Origin: Candidatus Binatia bacterium
GTDB lineage: Bacteria > Desulfobacterota > Binatia > Bin18
Length of the DNA: 64,000 bases
Direction: 5' to 3'
NCBI GenBank assembly: GCA_022820725.1
Contig: JAJEFA010000013.1
Span: 42,715-106,714, forward strand
The position numbers and the translations under genes are program-made. A model generated the notes under the pieces. The model was not told the origin of the DNA. It did no database searches and worked only from the letters and a program-made list of their open reading frames with translations. This document shows, one piece after another, positions 53,153 to 60,909 of this stretch (position 1 is its first letter; each line of letters begins with the position of its first letter).

Positions 53153-53434
53153 ATGAGTGAGTTTGAGGCAGCGACGATTGCTTTCCAGAAGGCGACGATT
53201 GCTTTCCAGAATGCCTCTCTATGGGCAACCTATGCCCAGGCTGGGGTAGCGGGCTTGGTGGGGTTGGTGCAATGCCTCTTGATTGCCTACGGCTTAAGGT
53301 TGATGCAGCGGAGCAATGCCGACCGGCAACGCCAAACGGACCTTGCCGAGAAACGGCATGAGGAAAGTATGCTGGCCTTGCACCAGCAAGGGGAAGCCTT
53401 GCGGACGCTGATCGAACGGACCGCACCACGGTAA
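53153..53434 (+). CDS. Small membrane protein with coiled-coil tail
   Basis: A 93-residue protein. One membrane helix (AGLVGLVQCLLIAYGLRLM in essence) and a polar tail (RSNADRQRQTDLAEKRHEES) ending LIERTAPR, similar in layout to the protein at 49607. The N-terminus holds an in-frame duplication of a 21-bp unit giving ATIAFQKATIAFQN. It lies just upstream of higBA. The function is unknown. Confidence 0.55.
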   Translation: MSEFEAATIAFQKATIAFQNASLWATYAQAGVAGLVGLVQCLLIAYGLRLMQRSNADRQRQTDLAEKRHEESMLALHQQGEALRTLIERTAPR

Positions 53435-53457
53435 GCGAGCGCCCCCCCGGCAGCCAG

Positions 53458-53486
53458 TTGACAAGTGTCGATAGACACATTACACC
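53458..53486 (+). promoter_or_regulatory. Promoter with internal operator for higBA
   Basis: TTGACA (53458-53463), 17-bp spacer, TACACC (53481-53486). The spacer contains GTGTC-GATA-GACAC (53465-53478), a perfect inverted repeat suited to a HigA dimer. The predicted start falls at about 53493, the toxin GTG itself. Confidence 0.6.
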
Positions 53487-53492
53487 TTGCCC

Positions 53493-53771
53493 GTGATACG
53501 GAGCTTTCAGCACCGCGGGCTCAAGCGACTCTATGAGCGTGGTGACCGGAGTCTGATCCGCTCCGATCTGCACGACCGGGTGGAAGTCATGCTGGCCCAG
53601 CTTGATGTTGCGAGTTCCCCCGAAGCGATGCGTCTTCCCCACTATCGGTTGCACGCCCTCAAAGGCAAATTGAAGGGGTACTGGTCGGTGACGGTGAAGG
53701 CAAACTGGCGCATCATCTTCCGCTTTGAAGGCGAGGATGTCTATGATGTGGAACTGATAGACTACCACTAA
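53493..53771 (+). CDS. higB: HigB-type RelE-fold toxin
   Basis: 92 residues: VIRSFQHRGLKRLYERGDRS, then LPHYRLHALKGKLKGYWSVT and VKANWRIIFRFEGEDVYDVE, matching HigB mRNA interferases. GTG 53493 fits the family start; TTG 53487 is an alternative. The antitoxin follows 17 bp later. Confidence 0.88.
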   Translation: MIRSFQHRGLKRLYERGDRSLIRSDLHDRVEVMLAQLDVASSPEAMRLPHYRLHALKGKLKGYWSVTVKANWRIIFRFEGEDVYDVELIDYH

Positions 53772-53788
53772 CGGAAAGGAGAACCGCC

Positions 53789-54091
53789 GTGTCGATGAAG
53801 AATCCGCCGCACCCCGGCAAGGTTGTCCGGGTATCCTGTCTGGAACCGTTCGGATTGAATGTCACCGCAGGCGCGAAGGTGCTCGGCGTCAGTCGCCAAG
53901 CCCTCTCGAACCTGGTGAATTGCCGCGCCCGCATGTCTACCGACATGGCGGTCCGGCTCGCGAAAGCTTTCGGCTCGACAACGGAGACGTGGATACGCTT
54001 GCAGGCGGCCTACGATGTGGCGCAGGCGCAGGCGCGTGAGGATGAAATCGAGGTTGCGCGCTACGAGCCACGACCAGCGGCGGGGCAATAG
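53789..54091 (+). CDS. higA: HigA-type XRE antitoxin
   Basis: 100 residues with PPHPGKVVRVSCLEPFGLNV, then AGAKVLGVSRQALSNLVNCR, the helix-turn-helix. MAVRLAKAFGSTTETWIRLQ completes the HigA signature. GTG start. Likely neutralises HigB and represses the operon. Confidence 0.88.
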   Translation: MSMKNPPHPGKVVRVSCLEPFGLNVTAGAKVLGVSRQALSNLVNCRARMSTDMAVRLAKAFGSTTETWIRLQAAYDVAQAQAREDEIEVARYEPRPAAGQ

Positions 54092-54106
54092 GAAAAACAC
54101 GGAGCG

Positions 54107-54147
54107 CCGGCTATCAGACCCGGATGAATGCCGGGTCTGATAGCCGG
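54107..54147. promoter_or_regulatory. 17-bp perfect hairpin upstream of the 54161 gene
   Basis: Arm CCGGCTATCAGACCCGG (54107-54123), loop ATGAATG, exact complementary arm (54131-54147). No U-tract follows. It ends 13 bp before the next start codon, so it could terminate higBA weakly or control translation of the next gene. Confidence 0.7.
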
Positions 54148-54160
54148 TGAGTGAGACACC

Positions 54161-55126
54161 ATGAAATTCCCCCCCATCGACCCGAGGCGAGCCGCCACCT
54201 ATCCGCTCAGTCAGCGCAGCAGCAAAGTGGCCGCGCAGGGCCTGGGCACGCCGTGGCGGGTGGGCGGCAGCCTGCAAGAGTTTCTGCACTCGCTGCCCCG
54301 TATTCTGGCCGCCCCCGACCTGACGGACGTCGCCGGCCGCATTGCCACCGCGGTCCGGTCCGGGCGGCCCGTTGTCCTGGGTATGGGCGCCCACCCGCTC
54401 AAGGTCGGCCTGTCGCCGCTGATTATCGATCTCCTGGAGCGCGGCATTATCGCCGCGATTGCCCTGAACGGGGCCGGCATCATCCACGACTTTGAACTGG
54501 CCTATCAGGGGGCAACCTCCGAAGACGTGGCCGCCAGTCTGGATACCGGCCGGTTCGGCATGGCGCAGGAAACCGGGGAATTTCTGAACGCCGCCATGCA
54601 AACCGGGGTGATACGGCAGGGGGTCGGGATTGGCCGGGCCGTGGGCGACCGTATTCTCGCCGAACAACTGCCCCACGCCGCGCTGAGCGTGCTCGCCGCC
54701 TGTGCCCGGCTGGAGGTGCCCGCCTGCGTGCACGTCGCGATCGGGACGGATATCATCCATATGCACCCCAGCGTGGACGGCCGGGCCATCGGGGAGGGCA
54801 GCCTGCGCGACTTTCACCTGCTGACCTCGGTGGTCGCCCAGTTGGAGGGCGGGGTGTTTCTCAACCTGGGCTCCGCGGTCATCATTCCCGAAGTGTTCCT
54901 GAAAGCGCTCTCGCTGGCGCGGAATCTCGGCCATCCGGTCCGCACCCTGACCACGGTCGATCTCGATTTCATCCGGCACTACCGGCCGACCGTCAACGTG
55001 GTGCACCGCCCCACCCAACAGGGCGGGCGCGGCTTTCAGCTCACCGGCCACCACGAAATCCTCTTCCCGCTGCTGTGCGCCGCGGTTCTGGAAGAACTGG
55101 AAACAGACGCGCCCGACGGGGCGTAG
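54161..55126 (+). CDS. Conserved protein, possibly deoxyhypusine-synthase-like fold
   Basis: 321 residues, no signal or membrane segment. VVLGMGAHPLKVGLSPLIID, then AIALNGAGIIHDFELAYQGA and EDVAASLDTGRFGMAQETGE form a nucleotide-binding Rossmann-like core. CVHVAIGTDIIHMHPSVDGR and LNLGSAVIIPEVFLKALSLA follow. The pattern is reminiscent of deoxyhypusine-synthase-like proteins, but I am not sure and the reaction is unknown. Proximity to gmhA may hint at sugar metabolism. Its stop codon TAG lies within a palindrome A copy. Confidence 0.6.
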   Translation: MKFPPIDPRRAATYPLSQRSSKVAAQGLGTPWRVGGSLQEFLHSLPRILAAPDLTDVAGRIATAVRSGRPVVLGMGAHPLKVGLSPLIIDLLERGIIAAIALNGAGIIHDFELAYQGATSEDVAASLDTGRFGMAQETGEFLNAAMQTGVIRQGVGIGRAVGDRILAEQLPHAALSVLAACARLEVPACVHVAIGTDIIHMHPSVDGRAIGEGSLRDFHLLTSVVAQLEGGVFLNLGSAVIIPEVFLKALSLARNLGHPVRTLTTVDLDFIRHYRPTVNVVHRPTQQGGRGFQLTGHHEILFPLLCAAVLEELETDAPDGA

Positions 55127-55150
55127 GGGCGACCGGCCGGTCGCCCCTAC
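55123..55150. repeat. Palindrome A copy (28 nt perfect)
   Basis: Exact copy. Bases 2-4 (TAG) are the stop codon of the preceding gene. Confidence 0.95.
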
Positions 55151-55213
55151 TCTTGACCGTGTTCTCCTCTCGCGGGTATTCTGTGTGTATTCTCATGTGT
55201 GGAGAATCACACA

Positions 55214-55414
55214 ATGGCGACAAACCTGGCGATAGACCCACAACTGCTCGACAAGGCGCTCGAAGTCGGGGGCGAGAAAACGAAGAAGGCGACCGTCAAC
55301 CGGGCCTTACGGGAGTTCATTGCACGGCGTGAGCAGGAACGGTTGCTTGAGCTGTTCGGGAAACTCGACTGGGACGACGAGTACGACTACAAGCGGGAAC
55401 GGACGCGCCGGTGA
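55214..55414 (+). CDS. vapB: VapB-type antitoxin
   Basis: 66 residues: ATNLAIDPQLLDKALEVGGE and KKATVNRALREFIARREQER (ribbon-helix-helix), then LLELFGKLDWDDEYDYK, the toxin-binding tail. ATG 55214 chosen. The cognate toxin is reduced to a C-terminal fragment. Confidence 0.85.
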   Translation: MATNLAIDPQLLDKALEVGGEKTKKATVNRALREFIARREQERLLELFGKLDWDDEYDYKRERTRR

Positions 55415-55429
55415 TGCCGCCGCCACGGC

Positions 55430-55561
55430 ATGCAGGCCGGCACCATTGACGCGCTGCTCGCCCAACTCTGCATCCGTCACGATTTGGTGATGTTGACGAC
55501 CGACCGTGATTTCAGCCACATCGCGGAATGGACACCGCTGCAACTCTGGCGGGCCTCCTGA
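55430..55561 (+). pseudogene. VapC C-terminal fragment
   Basis: In the same frame as vapB after its TGA: AGTIDALLAQLCIRHDLVML, then TTDRDFSHIAEWTPLQLW. This is the last third of a PIN toxin, with the TTDRDF block and the third acidic site (TIDALL). The N-terminal about 90 residues are deleted, so the toxin is dead. Palindrome A starts 8 bp later. Confidence 0.75.
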
Positions 55562-55568
55562 CCTCGGT

Positions 55569-55596
55569 GTAGGGGCGACCGGCCGGTCGCCCCTAC
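55569..55596. repeat. Palindrome A copy (28 nt perfect)
   Basis: Exact copy, 7 bp after the vapC fragment stop. Confidence 0.95.
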
Positions 55597-55687
55597 GGAG
55601 AACCTGACCCTCAACAAGACCCGGCTGCTGCACATCCGGCGGAAGTCGTATAGAATACATACTATCTTCGGCCCGACTGGATACGCC

Positions 55688-56926
55688 ATGAAGTTCATGC
55701 TGTTTTTGCTGCCCTCAATCCCGGCCACGCTGGAGGAGCGCAGGGCCCTGCGGCCGATTGCCGCCCATTCGGACCGCTGGCAAGCCATGTTTGAGGAGGT
55801 GGTCGAGCTGGCCCGGTTGGCCGAAGAGCTGGGCTTTGACGCGGTCGCCTTCCCGGAACACCATCTGCACAGCGAGGGCTTCGAGATGGGCGCGCCGCCC
55901 GAGTTTCTGCTGTACGTGGCCATGCAGACCAAACGGATACAGGTCGGCCCCATCGGCTATGTGCTGCCCGGTTGGGACCCCCTGCGCCTGGCGGTCACCA
56001 CCGCCTGGCTGGACCAGTTGACCCAGGGCCGTTCTTTTGTCGGCTTTGCCCGCGGCTACCAGCAGCGCTGGCTGAACCAGATGGCCCAGAAGGTGCATAT
56101 TTCCGCCACGACCAGCGACCAGTCCAGCCTGGACGAGACCAACCGGCGCGCCTTTGAAGAGGTCTACCATATTCTCAAGCTGGCCTGGTCGGACGAGCCG
56201 TTCCGCTTTCAGGGCGAATTCTACGAATACCCCTACCCGTATGAGAGCGGCACGCCCTGGCCGCCCGCGCCCTGGACCAGGGAGTACGGCACGCCGGGAG
56301 AGCTGGACAGCCAGGGCAACGTGCATCGCGTCACCGTCGTGCCCAAGTCCTACCAAAAGCCCCATCCCCCGCTGTTTCAGGCGTTTTCGATCAGCGAGTC
56401 CACCATCCGCTGGTGCGCCCGGGAAGGGATCATCCCCATGATTCTCCTGTCGCGCCACGAACAGGTCCGCCAGCTCGCCCAGATCTATGCCGAAGAGGCC
56501 GGCCGGGCCGGACGCTGGCTGCCGTTGGGGTCCAACATCGGCGTCCTGCGCCAGATCTATTTTGCCGACACCGTCCCGCAGGCCGTCCGTCTGGCGGAAG
56601 AGGGCCTGGTCGGGGTAGGATATAAACGCTTCTGGGGGCATTTCGGTTTCTGGGAAGCGTTTCGCTTTCCCGAGGATGAACTCGAATATCCGAGCGGGGA
56701 GCAACGTCTGCCTCTACAGGAATGGACGGTTGAGCGTATGATACGGGCGAATTATCTGTATGCCGGGCCGGTGGACGACGTGGTGCGCGGCATCGACACC
56801 CTGGCCGACGCGGCCAACCCGGAATGGTTTGCCTGGCTGTTTGACCAGGGCCTCCTCCCCCGGGCGGAGCTGAGAAAACAACTCGAACTCTTCGGCACCC
56901 ACATCCTGCCCCGCTACCGCTCATGA
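55688..56926 (+). CDS. LLM class flavin-dependent oxidoreductase
   Basis: Luciferase-like monooxygenase of 412 residues, longer than the usual 330-370. ELARLAEELGFDAVAFPEHH, VGPIGYVLPGWDPLRLAVTT and GRSFVGFARGYQQRWLNQMA fit the TIM-barrel family; FEEVYHILKLAWSDEPFRFQ and PKSYQKPHPPLFQAFSISES follow. The substrate is unknown; it is unlikely to belong to the secretion operon that begins 42 bp later. Confidence 0.87.
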   Translation: MKFMLFLLPSIPATLEERRALRPIAAHSDRWQAMFEEVVELARLAEELGFDAVAFPEHHLHSEGFEMGAPPEFLLYVAMQTKRIQVGPIGYVLPGWDPLRLAVTTAWLDQLTQGRSFVGFARGYQQRWLNQMAQKVHISATTSDQSSLDETNRRAFEEVYHILKLAWSDEPFRFQGEFYEYPYPYESGTPWPPAPWTREYGTPGELDSQGNVHRVTVVPKSYQKPHPPLFQAFSISESTIRWCAREGIIPMILLSRHEQVRQLAQIYAEEAGRAGRWLPLGSNIGVLRQIYFADTVPQAVRLAEEGLVGVGYKRFWGHFGFWEAFRFPEDELEYPSGEQRLPLQEWTVERMIRANYLYAGPVDDVVRGIDTLADAANPEWFAWLFDQGLLPRAELRKQLELFGTHILPRYRS

Positions 56927-56968
56927 CATCGACCCTATAGACTCAATCGACTCAACAGACTCAAAAAA

Positions 56969-58204
56969 ATGCCGCAGTTCCAATACCAGGCCACCACCCC
57001 CCAGGGGCAGCTGATTGAAGGCGTCAGAGAAGCCGAAGAGGAACGTGCGGTCGTGGCCTGGCTCCACACCCAGGGCTATATCCCCCTCAACGTCGCGCCC
57101 CCGCACGGCCGGGACGCAAAACCCGCGCGCAACTGGCAGCTCTCCCTGCCGGACATGCCCTGGAGTGGCCGTGTCACGCAGCGCGACGTGCTGCTCCTGA
57201 CCCGCGAGCTGGCCACCATGCTGTCGGCCGGGCTGCCGTTGGACCGGGCGCTGTCCGCCCTGGTCGGGCTGGCGTCAAAACCGGCCCTGAGCCGGGTGGC
57301 GGACGACGTGCTGAAGACTGTCCAGCAGGGGAAATCGCTGGCCGATGCCCTGGCCCAGTACCCCGCCATCTTCCCGCCCCTCTATCTGAACATGGTCCGG
57401 GCCGGAGAAGTCGGCGGCTTTCTGGAGACGGCGCTGCAACGCCTGACGGAATATCTGGAGCGTGCCCAGGAGGTTCAGGAGGAAGTGAAGTCGGCGCTGA
57501 CCTATCCGGTCCTGCTCGTCCTGTTCGGCGCCGGGGCGATTGTCTTCATGTTCCTCTTCATTCTGCCGCGCTTTGCCGGCCTGTTTGCCGACAGCGGCCA
57601 GGCCCTCCCGGCGTCAACCCGGTTCATGCTGGCGACCAGCGAGGTGTTGCGGTCCTACTGGTGGGGCTTCATCCTGGCCGGGGCCGGCGGCGCGTTGGGC
57701 TGGCAGCGCTACGTGGCCACCCCCCAGGGCCGCCTGGCCTGGGACGGCTTCCGCCTGCGCCTCCCCCTGCTCGGCTCCCTGCTTCAGAAACGCGAGGTGG
57801 GCCGGTTTTCCCGCACCTTAAGCACCTTGCTCAGCAGCGGGGTGCCGCTGCTCCAGGCGCTGGAGGTGGTGGAGGCGGTTGTCGAGAACGGCGTCATCCG
57901 TCAGGCCGTCAGGGAAGTCCGCGCCGGTGTCCGGGAAGGGCAGGGCCTGGCCGCGCCGCTCGGGCGCACCGGCGCCTTTCCGTCGCTGGCGCTGCAAATG
58001 ATCGGGGTGGGCGAGGAAACCGGCCGGCTGGACGAGATGCTGAAGCAGGTGGCCGATTACTTCGAGCGCGAGACGCAGCGGCAGATCAAGCGGCTGACCT
58101 CGCTGGTCGAACCCATCCTGTTGCTGACCATGGGCCTGATCATCGGCTTTGTGGTGATTGCCATGCTGGTCGGAATCTTCAGCATCAACGACATGCCCCT
58201 CTGA
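56969..58204 (+). CDS. gspF: Type II secretion inner-membrane protein GspF
   Basis: Platform protein of the T2SS. 411 residues with MPQFQYQATTPQGQLIEGVR, VLLLTRELATMLSAGLPLDR and two T2SSF domains, the second SRTLSTLLSSGVPLLQALEV, with three membrane helices and EPILLLTMGLIIGFVVIAML at the end. The ATPase gspE that usually precedes gspF is not adjacent here. Confidence 0.93.
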   Translation: MPQFQYQATTPQGQLIEGVREAEEERAVVAWLHTQGYIPLNVAPPHGRDAKPARNWQLSLPDMPWSGRVTQRDVLLLTRELATMLSAGLPLDRALSALVGLASKPALSRVADDVLKTVQQGKSLADALAQYPAIFPPLYLNMVRAGEVGGFLETALQRLTEYLERAQEVQEEVKSALTYPVLLVLFGAGAIVFMFLFILPRFAGLFADSGQALPASTRFMLATSEVLRSYWWGFILAGAGGALGWQRYVATPQGRLAWDGFRLRLPLLGSLLQKREVGRFSRTLSTLLSSGVPLLQALEVVEAVVENGVIRQAVREVRAGVREGQGLAAPLGRTGAFPSLALQMIGVGEETGRLDEMLKQVADYFERETQRQIKRLTSLVEPILLLTMGLIIGFVVIAMLVGIFSINDMPL

Positions 58205-58225
58205 CAGGCAGAAAGGAAGTGGCGT

Positions 58226-58723
58226 ATGCGACACAATCCCCCTCAATCCCCCTTAAAAGCGTGTGATGCATATGGTGGCGTGAGTAGGGGCGACCGGCCG
58301 GTCGCCCCTACCTCCCGGCTGTCCAACCAGGCCGGTTTTACGCTCATCGAACTCCTGGTCGTGATGGTCATTATCGGTCTGCTGGTTGCCCTGGTCGGGC
58401 CGAACGTCATGGGCCGGGCCGAGAAAGCCAAGCCCCAGGCCGCCCGGGTGCAGATCGAGAATTTCGCCAGCGCGCTGGAGATGTTCAAACTGGACGTGGG
58501 CCGCTATCCGACCGAAGAGGAGGGCCTGTCCGTGTTACGCCAGGCGCCGTCCGGGGTGGAGCGCTGGGACGGTCCCTATCTCAGAAAACAGGTGCCCAAG
58601 GACCCGTGGGACCGTGACTATGTCTATCGTCGGGCCGGAAAAGACTTTGAGGTACTGTCCTACGGCGCGGACGGCGCGACCGGCGGTGCCGATGTGGACG
58701 CCGATATTCTCAGTTCGGAATAG
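58226..58723 (+). CDS. gspG: Type II secretion major pseudopilin GspG, with palindrome A in its leader
   Basis: 165 residues. The prepilin peptidase site is QAG-FTLIELLVVMVIIGLL, with cleavage after Gly. RYPTEEEGLSVLRQAP, GPYLRKQVPKDPWDRDYVYR and DFEVLSYGADGATGG are classic GspG with the calcium site. The leader is about 37 residues instead of the usual 6-12, because palindrome A is inserted in frame and encodes SRGDRPVAPT (residues 20-29). ATG 58226 has AAAGGAAG upstream, and no usable start codon lies between the repeat and the cleavage site. The stop codon merges with a MITE end. Confidence 0.92.
   Translation: MRHNPPQSPLKACDAYGGVSRGDRPVAPTSRLSNQAGFTLIELLVVMVIIGLLVALVGPNVMGRAEKAKPQAARVQIENFASALEMFKLDVGRYPTEEEGLSVLRQAPSGVERWDGPYLRKQVPKDPWDRDYVYRRAGKDFEVLSYGADGATGGADVDADILSSE
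58284..58311. repeat. Palindrome A copy inside the gspG reading frame
   Basis: Perfect 28-nt copy, translated in frame as part of the GspG leader peptide. Confidence 0.95.
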
Positions 58724-58800
58724 AGCAAATCACGATGTTGTGTAGCGCGTCTCTCTCCTGTAGGGGCGACCGGCCGGTCGCCCCTACCGGGAATGGGCAT
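58723..58800 (+). repeat. MITE-like repeat end with palindrome A
   Basis: GAGCAAATCACGATGTTGTG, TCTCTCTCC, then palindrome A. Same structure as 5608-5680. It fills the gspG-gspL gap, where gspH-K lie in larger systems. Confidence 0.75.
58760..58787. repeat. Palindrome A copy (28 nt perfect)
   Basis: Exact copy, 36 bp before the gspL start. Confidence 0.95.
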
Positions 58801-58823
58801 CACACGTGTGACAGGAGGCTTGG

Positions 58824-60239
58824 GTGAAGCTCCCGCCGAGCGTACAGCGCCTCGCCACGGTTGACTATTGTGACGGCCTCGGCATCGCCGTCGGGTCGCA
58901 CACGGTCAGCTTTGTGCACAGCACCAAGCGCTTCTTTCAGGTCGGGCTGAAAACGACGCGGACCGTTCCCCTGCCGGACACCGCCGCGGACCATCTGCCC
59001 GCCATCCGCCGCGCCTTAACCGATTTTCTGGCCGACATCGAAACCCTGCCCGACCAGACCGTCCTGTGCCTGCCCCGCACCGAGGCGAGCGTCAGCCGGC
59101 TGGTTGTGCCGGAAGCCGCGCGCGGCTCGCTGGAACAGGTCGTCCGCTATGAGGTCGAACGCCTGCTGCCCTTCCGCGAGGAAGAGATCTATTACGACTA
59201 CGTGACGACCGAAGAGGGCGGCGAAGAGCGGCGGCTGGGCGTCGTCATTTTCTGTTTTCCCCGCCACACGGTCGATCCCCTGGTCAACCTCCTGGTCGAG
59301 CACAATCTGCGCCCGCAGAGCGTCACCCTGAGCAGTGCCGCGCACGCCACCACCCTGCTGGCCTGTTGCCCGGCCGCACACGGACAGCGGGTCCTGGCCG
59401 CCCAGGAAAACGGCAACCTGGAGCTGAACTTTCTGCGTGAACGACAGCTCGTGGCCAGTCATACCGTGCCGCTTGCGCGCGTGGCCGAGGCCGACACCTG
59501 GACCGATACGCTCGCCCACAGTATTGCCCGCAATTTCCCCGGCAGCGCCCCGGACACGATTCCGGTCTTTACCTGGGACGGGCACGGCACGCTGCCCGTC
59601 AGCGTGGAGCCGGAACGGGACCTGGCGCAGGCCGCCCAAGAGCGGTTTTCGGGTGTCGCCGCGGACGGGGCCATGTCCGTGGAGACCTGCTCCGCCATCG
59701 GCGCGTCCCTCCAGGCCGTAGGCGAGGGGGAAGAGGTCAACGTCCTGCCGGCTGCCAGCCGGGCGCACCGGGAAAAGCTGCTCTCCCCGCTCACCCTGGT
59801 GTTTGCGGCCGGTATTCTGCTGCTGAGCCTGGTCTGGGCCGCGTCCGTGGTGATCCAGGACCGCCGCGCCCTCAACCACGTCCAGGACCAGATTCAGGCC
59901 CTGGCCCCGGCGGTGCGTCAGGTCCAGGATGATGAAGCGGTCGTGCAACGGCTCCAGGCCCAACTGCAAACCCTGCGGTCCGAGACCCGCATCCGGCTGA
60001 CCCCGCTCCTCAAGGACATGTCCGAGCGCATTCCCCAGCAGGTCTACCTGACCACCTTCCAGTTCAAGAACGGCAAGGTCGAACTCACGGGCGTGGCCAA
60101 GAGCGGCTCGGCCTCCGATCTGGTCGGCGCCCTGGAAGCCTCGCCCTGCCTGCACGACGTGGCGCCCAAAGCGCCCTTTAAGACGTCCAGCCGGGGCGAA
60201 ACCTTTACCCTGGGCGCACAGGTGAACCCATGCGGCTAG
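58824..60239 (+). CDS. gspL: Type II secretion assembly protein GspL (PilM/PilN-like)
   Basis: 471 residues. A cytoplasmic actin-like domain (residues 1-310: GIAVGSHTVSFVHSTKRFFQ; VRYEVERLLPFREEEIYYDY), one membrane helix (LTLVFAAGILLLSLVWAASV) and a periplasmic coiled-coil/ferredoxin-like domain (LTTFQFKNGKVELTGVAKSG). This is the GspL layout, a fusion of PilM- and PilN-like parts. GTG start. Overlaps gspM by 10 bp. Confidence 0.82.
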   Translation: MKLPPSVQRLATVDYCDGLGIAVGSHTVSFVHSTKRFFQVGLKTTRTVPLPDTAADHLPAIRRALTDFLADIETLPDQTVLCLPRTEASVSRLVVPEAARGSLEQVVRYEVERLLPFREEEIYYDYVTTEEGGEERRLGVVIFCFPRHTVDPLVNLLVEHNLRPQSVTLSSAAHATTLLACCPAAHGQRVLAAQENGNLELNFLRERQLVASHTVPLARVAEADTWTDTLAHSIARNFPGSAPDTIPVFTWDGHGTLPVSVEPERDLAQAAQERFSGVAADGAMSVETCSAIGASLQAVGEGEEVNVLPAASRAHREKLLSPLTLVFAAGILLLSLVWAASVVIQDRRALNHVQDQIQALAPAVRQVQDDEAVVQRLQAQLQTLRSETRIRLTPLLKDMSERIPQQVYLTTFQFKNGKVELTGVAKSGSASDLVGALEASPCLHDVAPKAPFKTSSRGETFTLGAQVNPCG

Positions 60240-60901
60240 ACGCACTCCGAGAGGCCTGGCAGCGGCTCTCCGCCCGAGAACGGCTCCTGGCCGGTCTGGC
60301 CTGCGGCGCCCTGGTGCTGGTCGCCCTCCGCTACGGCGTGGTTGCCCCGTATCTGGCCTATACCACCCTGCTCGAAGAGCGGATTGAGCGCGACGTGCGG
60401 CGTCTGGCAAAAATGCAGCGGCAACAGGACCGTTCCGCCGAAGTCCAGCAACGGATGCGCCTCCTGGAGAAACAGTTTGCCGCGGCCTACGACACCCTCG
60501 TCCCCGGTGAAACCGCAACCCTGGCCGCGGCCCGGCTGCAGGAACGGGTCCAGACCTTTGCCGACCGGAGCGGGCTGACCCTGGTCACGACCCAGGTTCT
60601 GAGAGAAAAATCGCTCGGGTCGCTGCGCAAGACGCGGGTGCAGATGACGTTCCGGGGCGACACGCCGGCGGTTGCGGATTTTCTGGCCAGGGTGGAATAT
60701 GAGGACTGGCTGCTGTCGGTCTCCCGTCTGGATATCGGCACCTCCAATCGCCGCCGCCGCCGTCAGGCCGCCCGCCCGCCGCTGACGATTACGCTTGATG
60801 TGGAAGGCATCATGCGGGAAAGCGCCCAGGGGGGAACGGCCCTTCAGGTGGCCAAGAAAGACCAGCGCGCCAAGGGAGACCAGCGCGCCAAGAGAGAATA
60901 A
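60230..60901 (+). CDS. gspM: Type II secretion protein GspM
   Basis: 223 residues: membrane helix LLAGLACGALVLVALRYGVV, coiled coil (EERIERDVRRLAKMQRQQDR), then a periplasmic ferredoxin-like domain (QTFADRSGLTLVTTQVLREK; VADFLARVEYEDWLLSVSRL). The C-terminal tail repeats QRAKGDQRAK. Position after gspL supports the call; sequence conservation in this family is low. Confidence 0.78.
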   Translation: MRLDALREAWQRLSARERLLAGLACGALVLVALRYGVVAPYLAYTTLLEERIERDVRRLAKMQRQQDRSAEVQQRMRLLEKQFAAAYDTLVPGETATLAAARLQERVQTFADRSGLTLVTTQVLREKSLGSLRKTRVQMTFRGDTPAVADFLARVEYEDWLLSVSRLDIGTSNRRRRRQAARPPLTITLDVEGIMRESAQGGTALQVAKKDQRAKGDQRAKRE

Positions 60902-60909
60902 CCGCGGCT

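Noticed and set aside
59016..60518. 500-codon open frame on the minus strand opposite gspL
   Set aside because: Antisense of gspL/gspM; Gly/Arg-rich shadow with no supporting signal.
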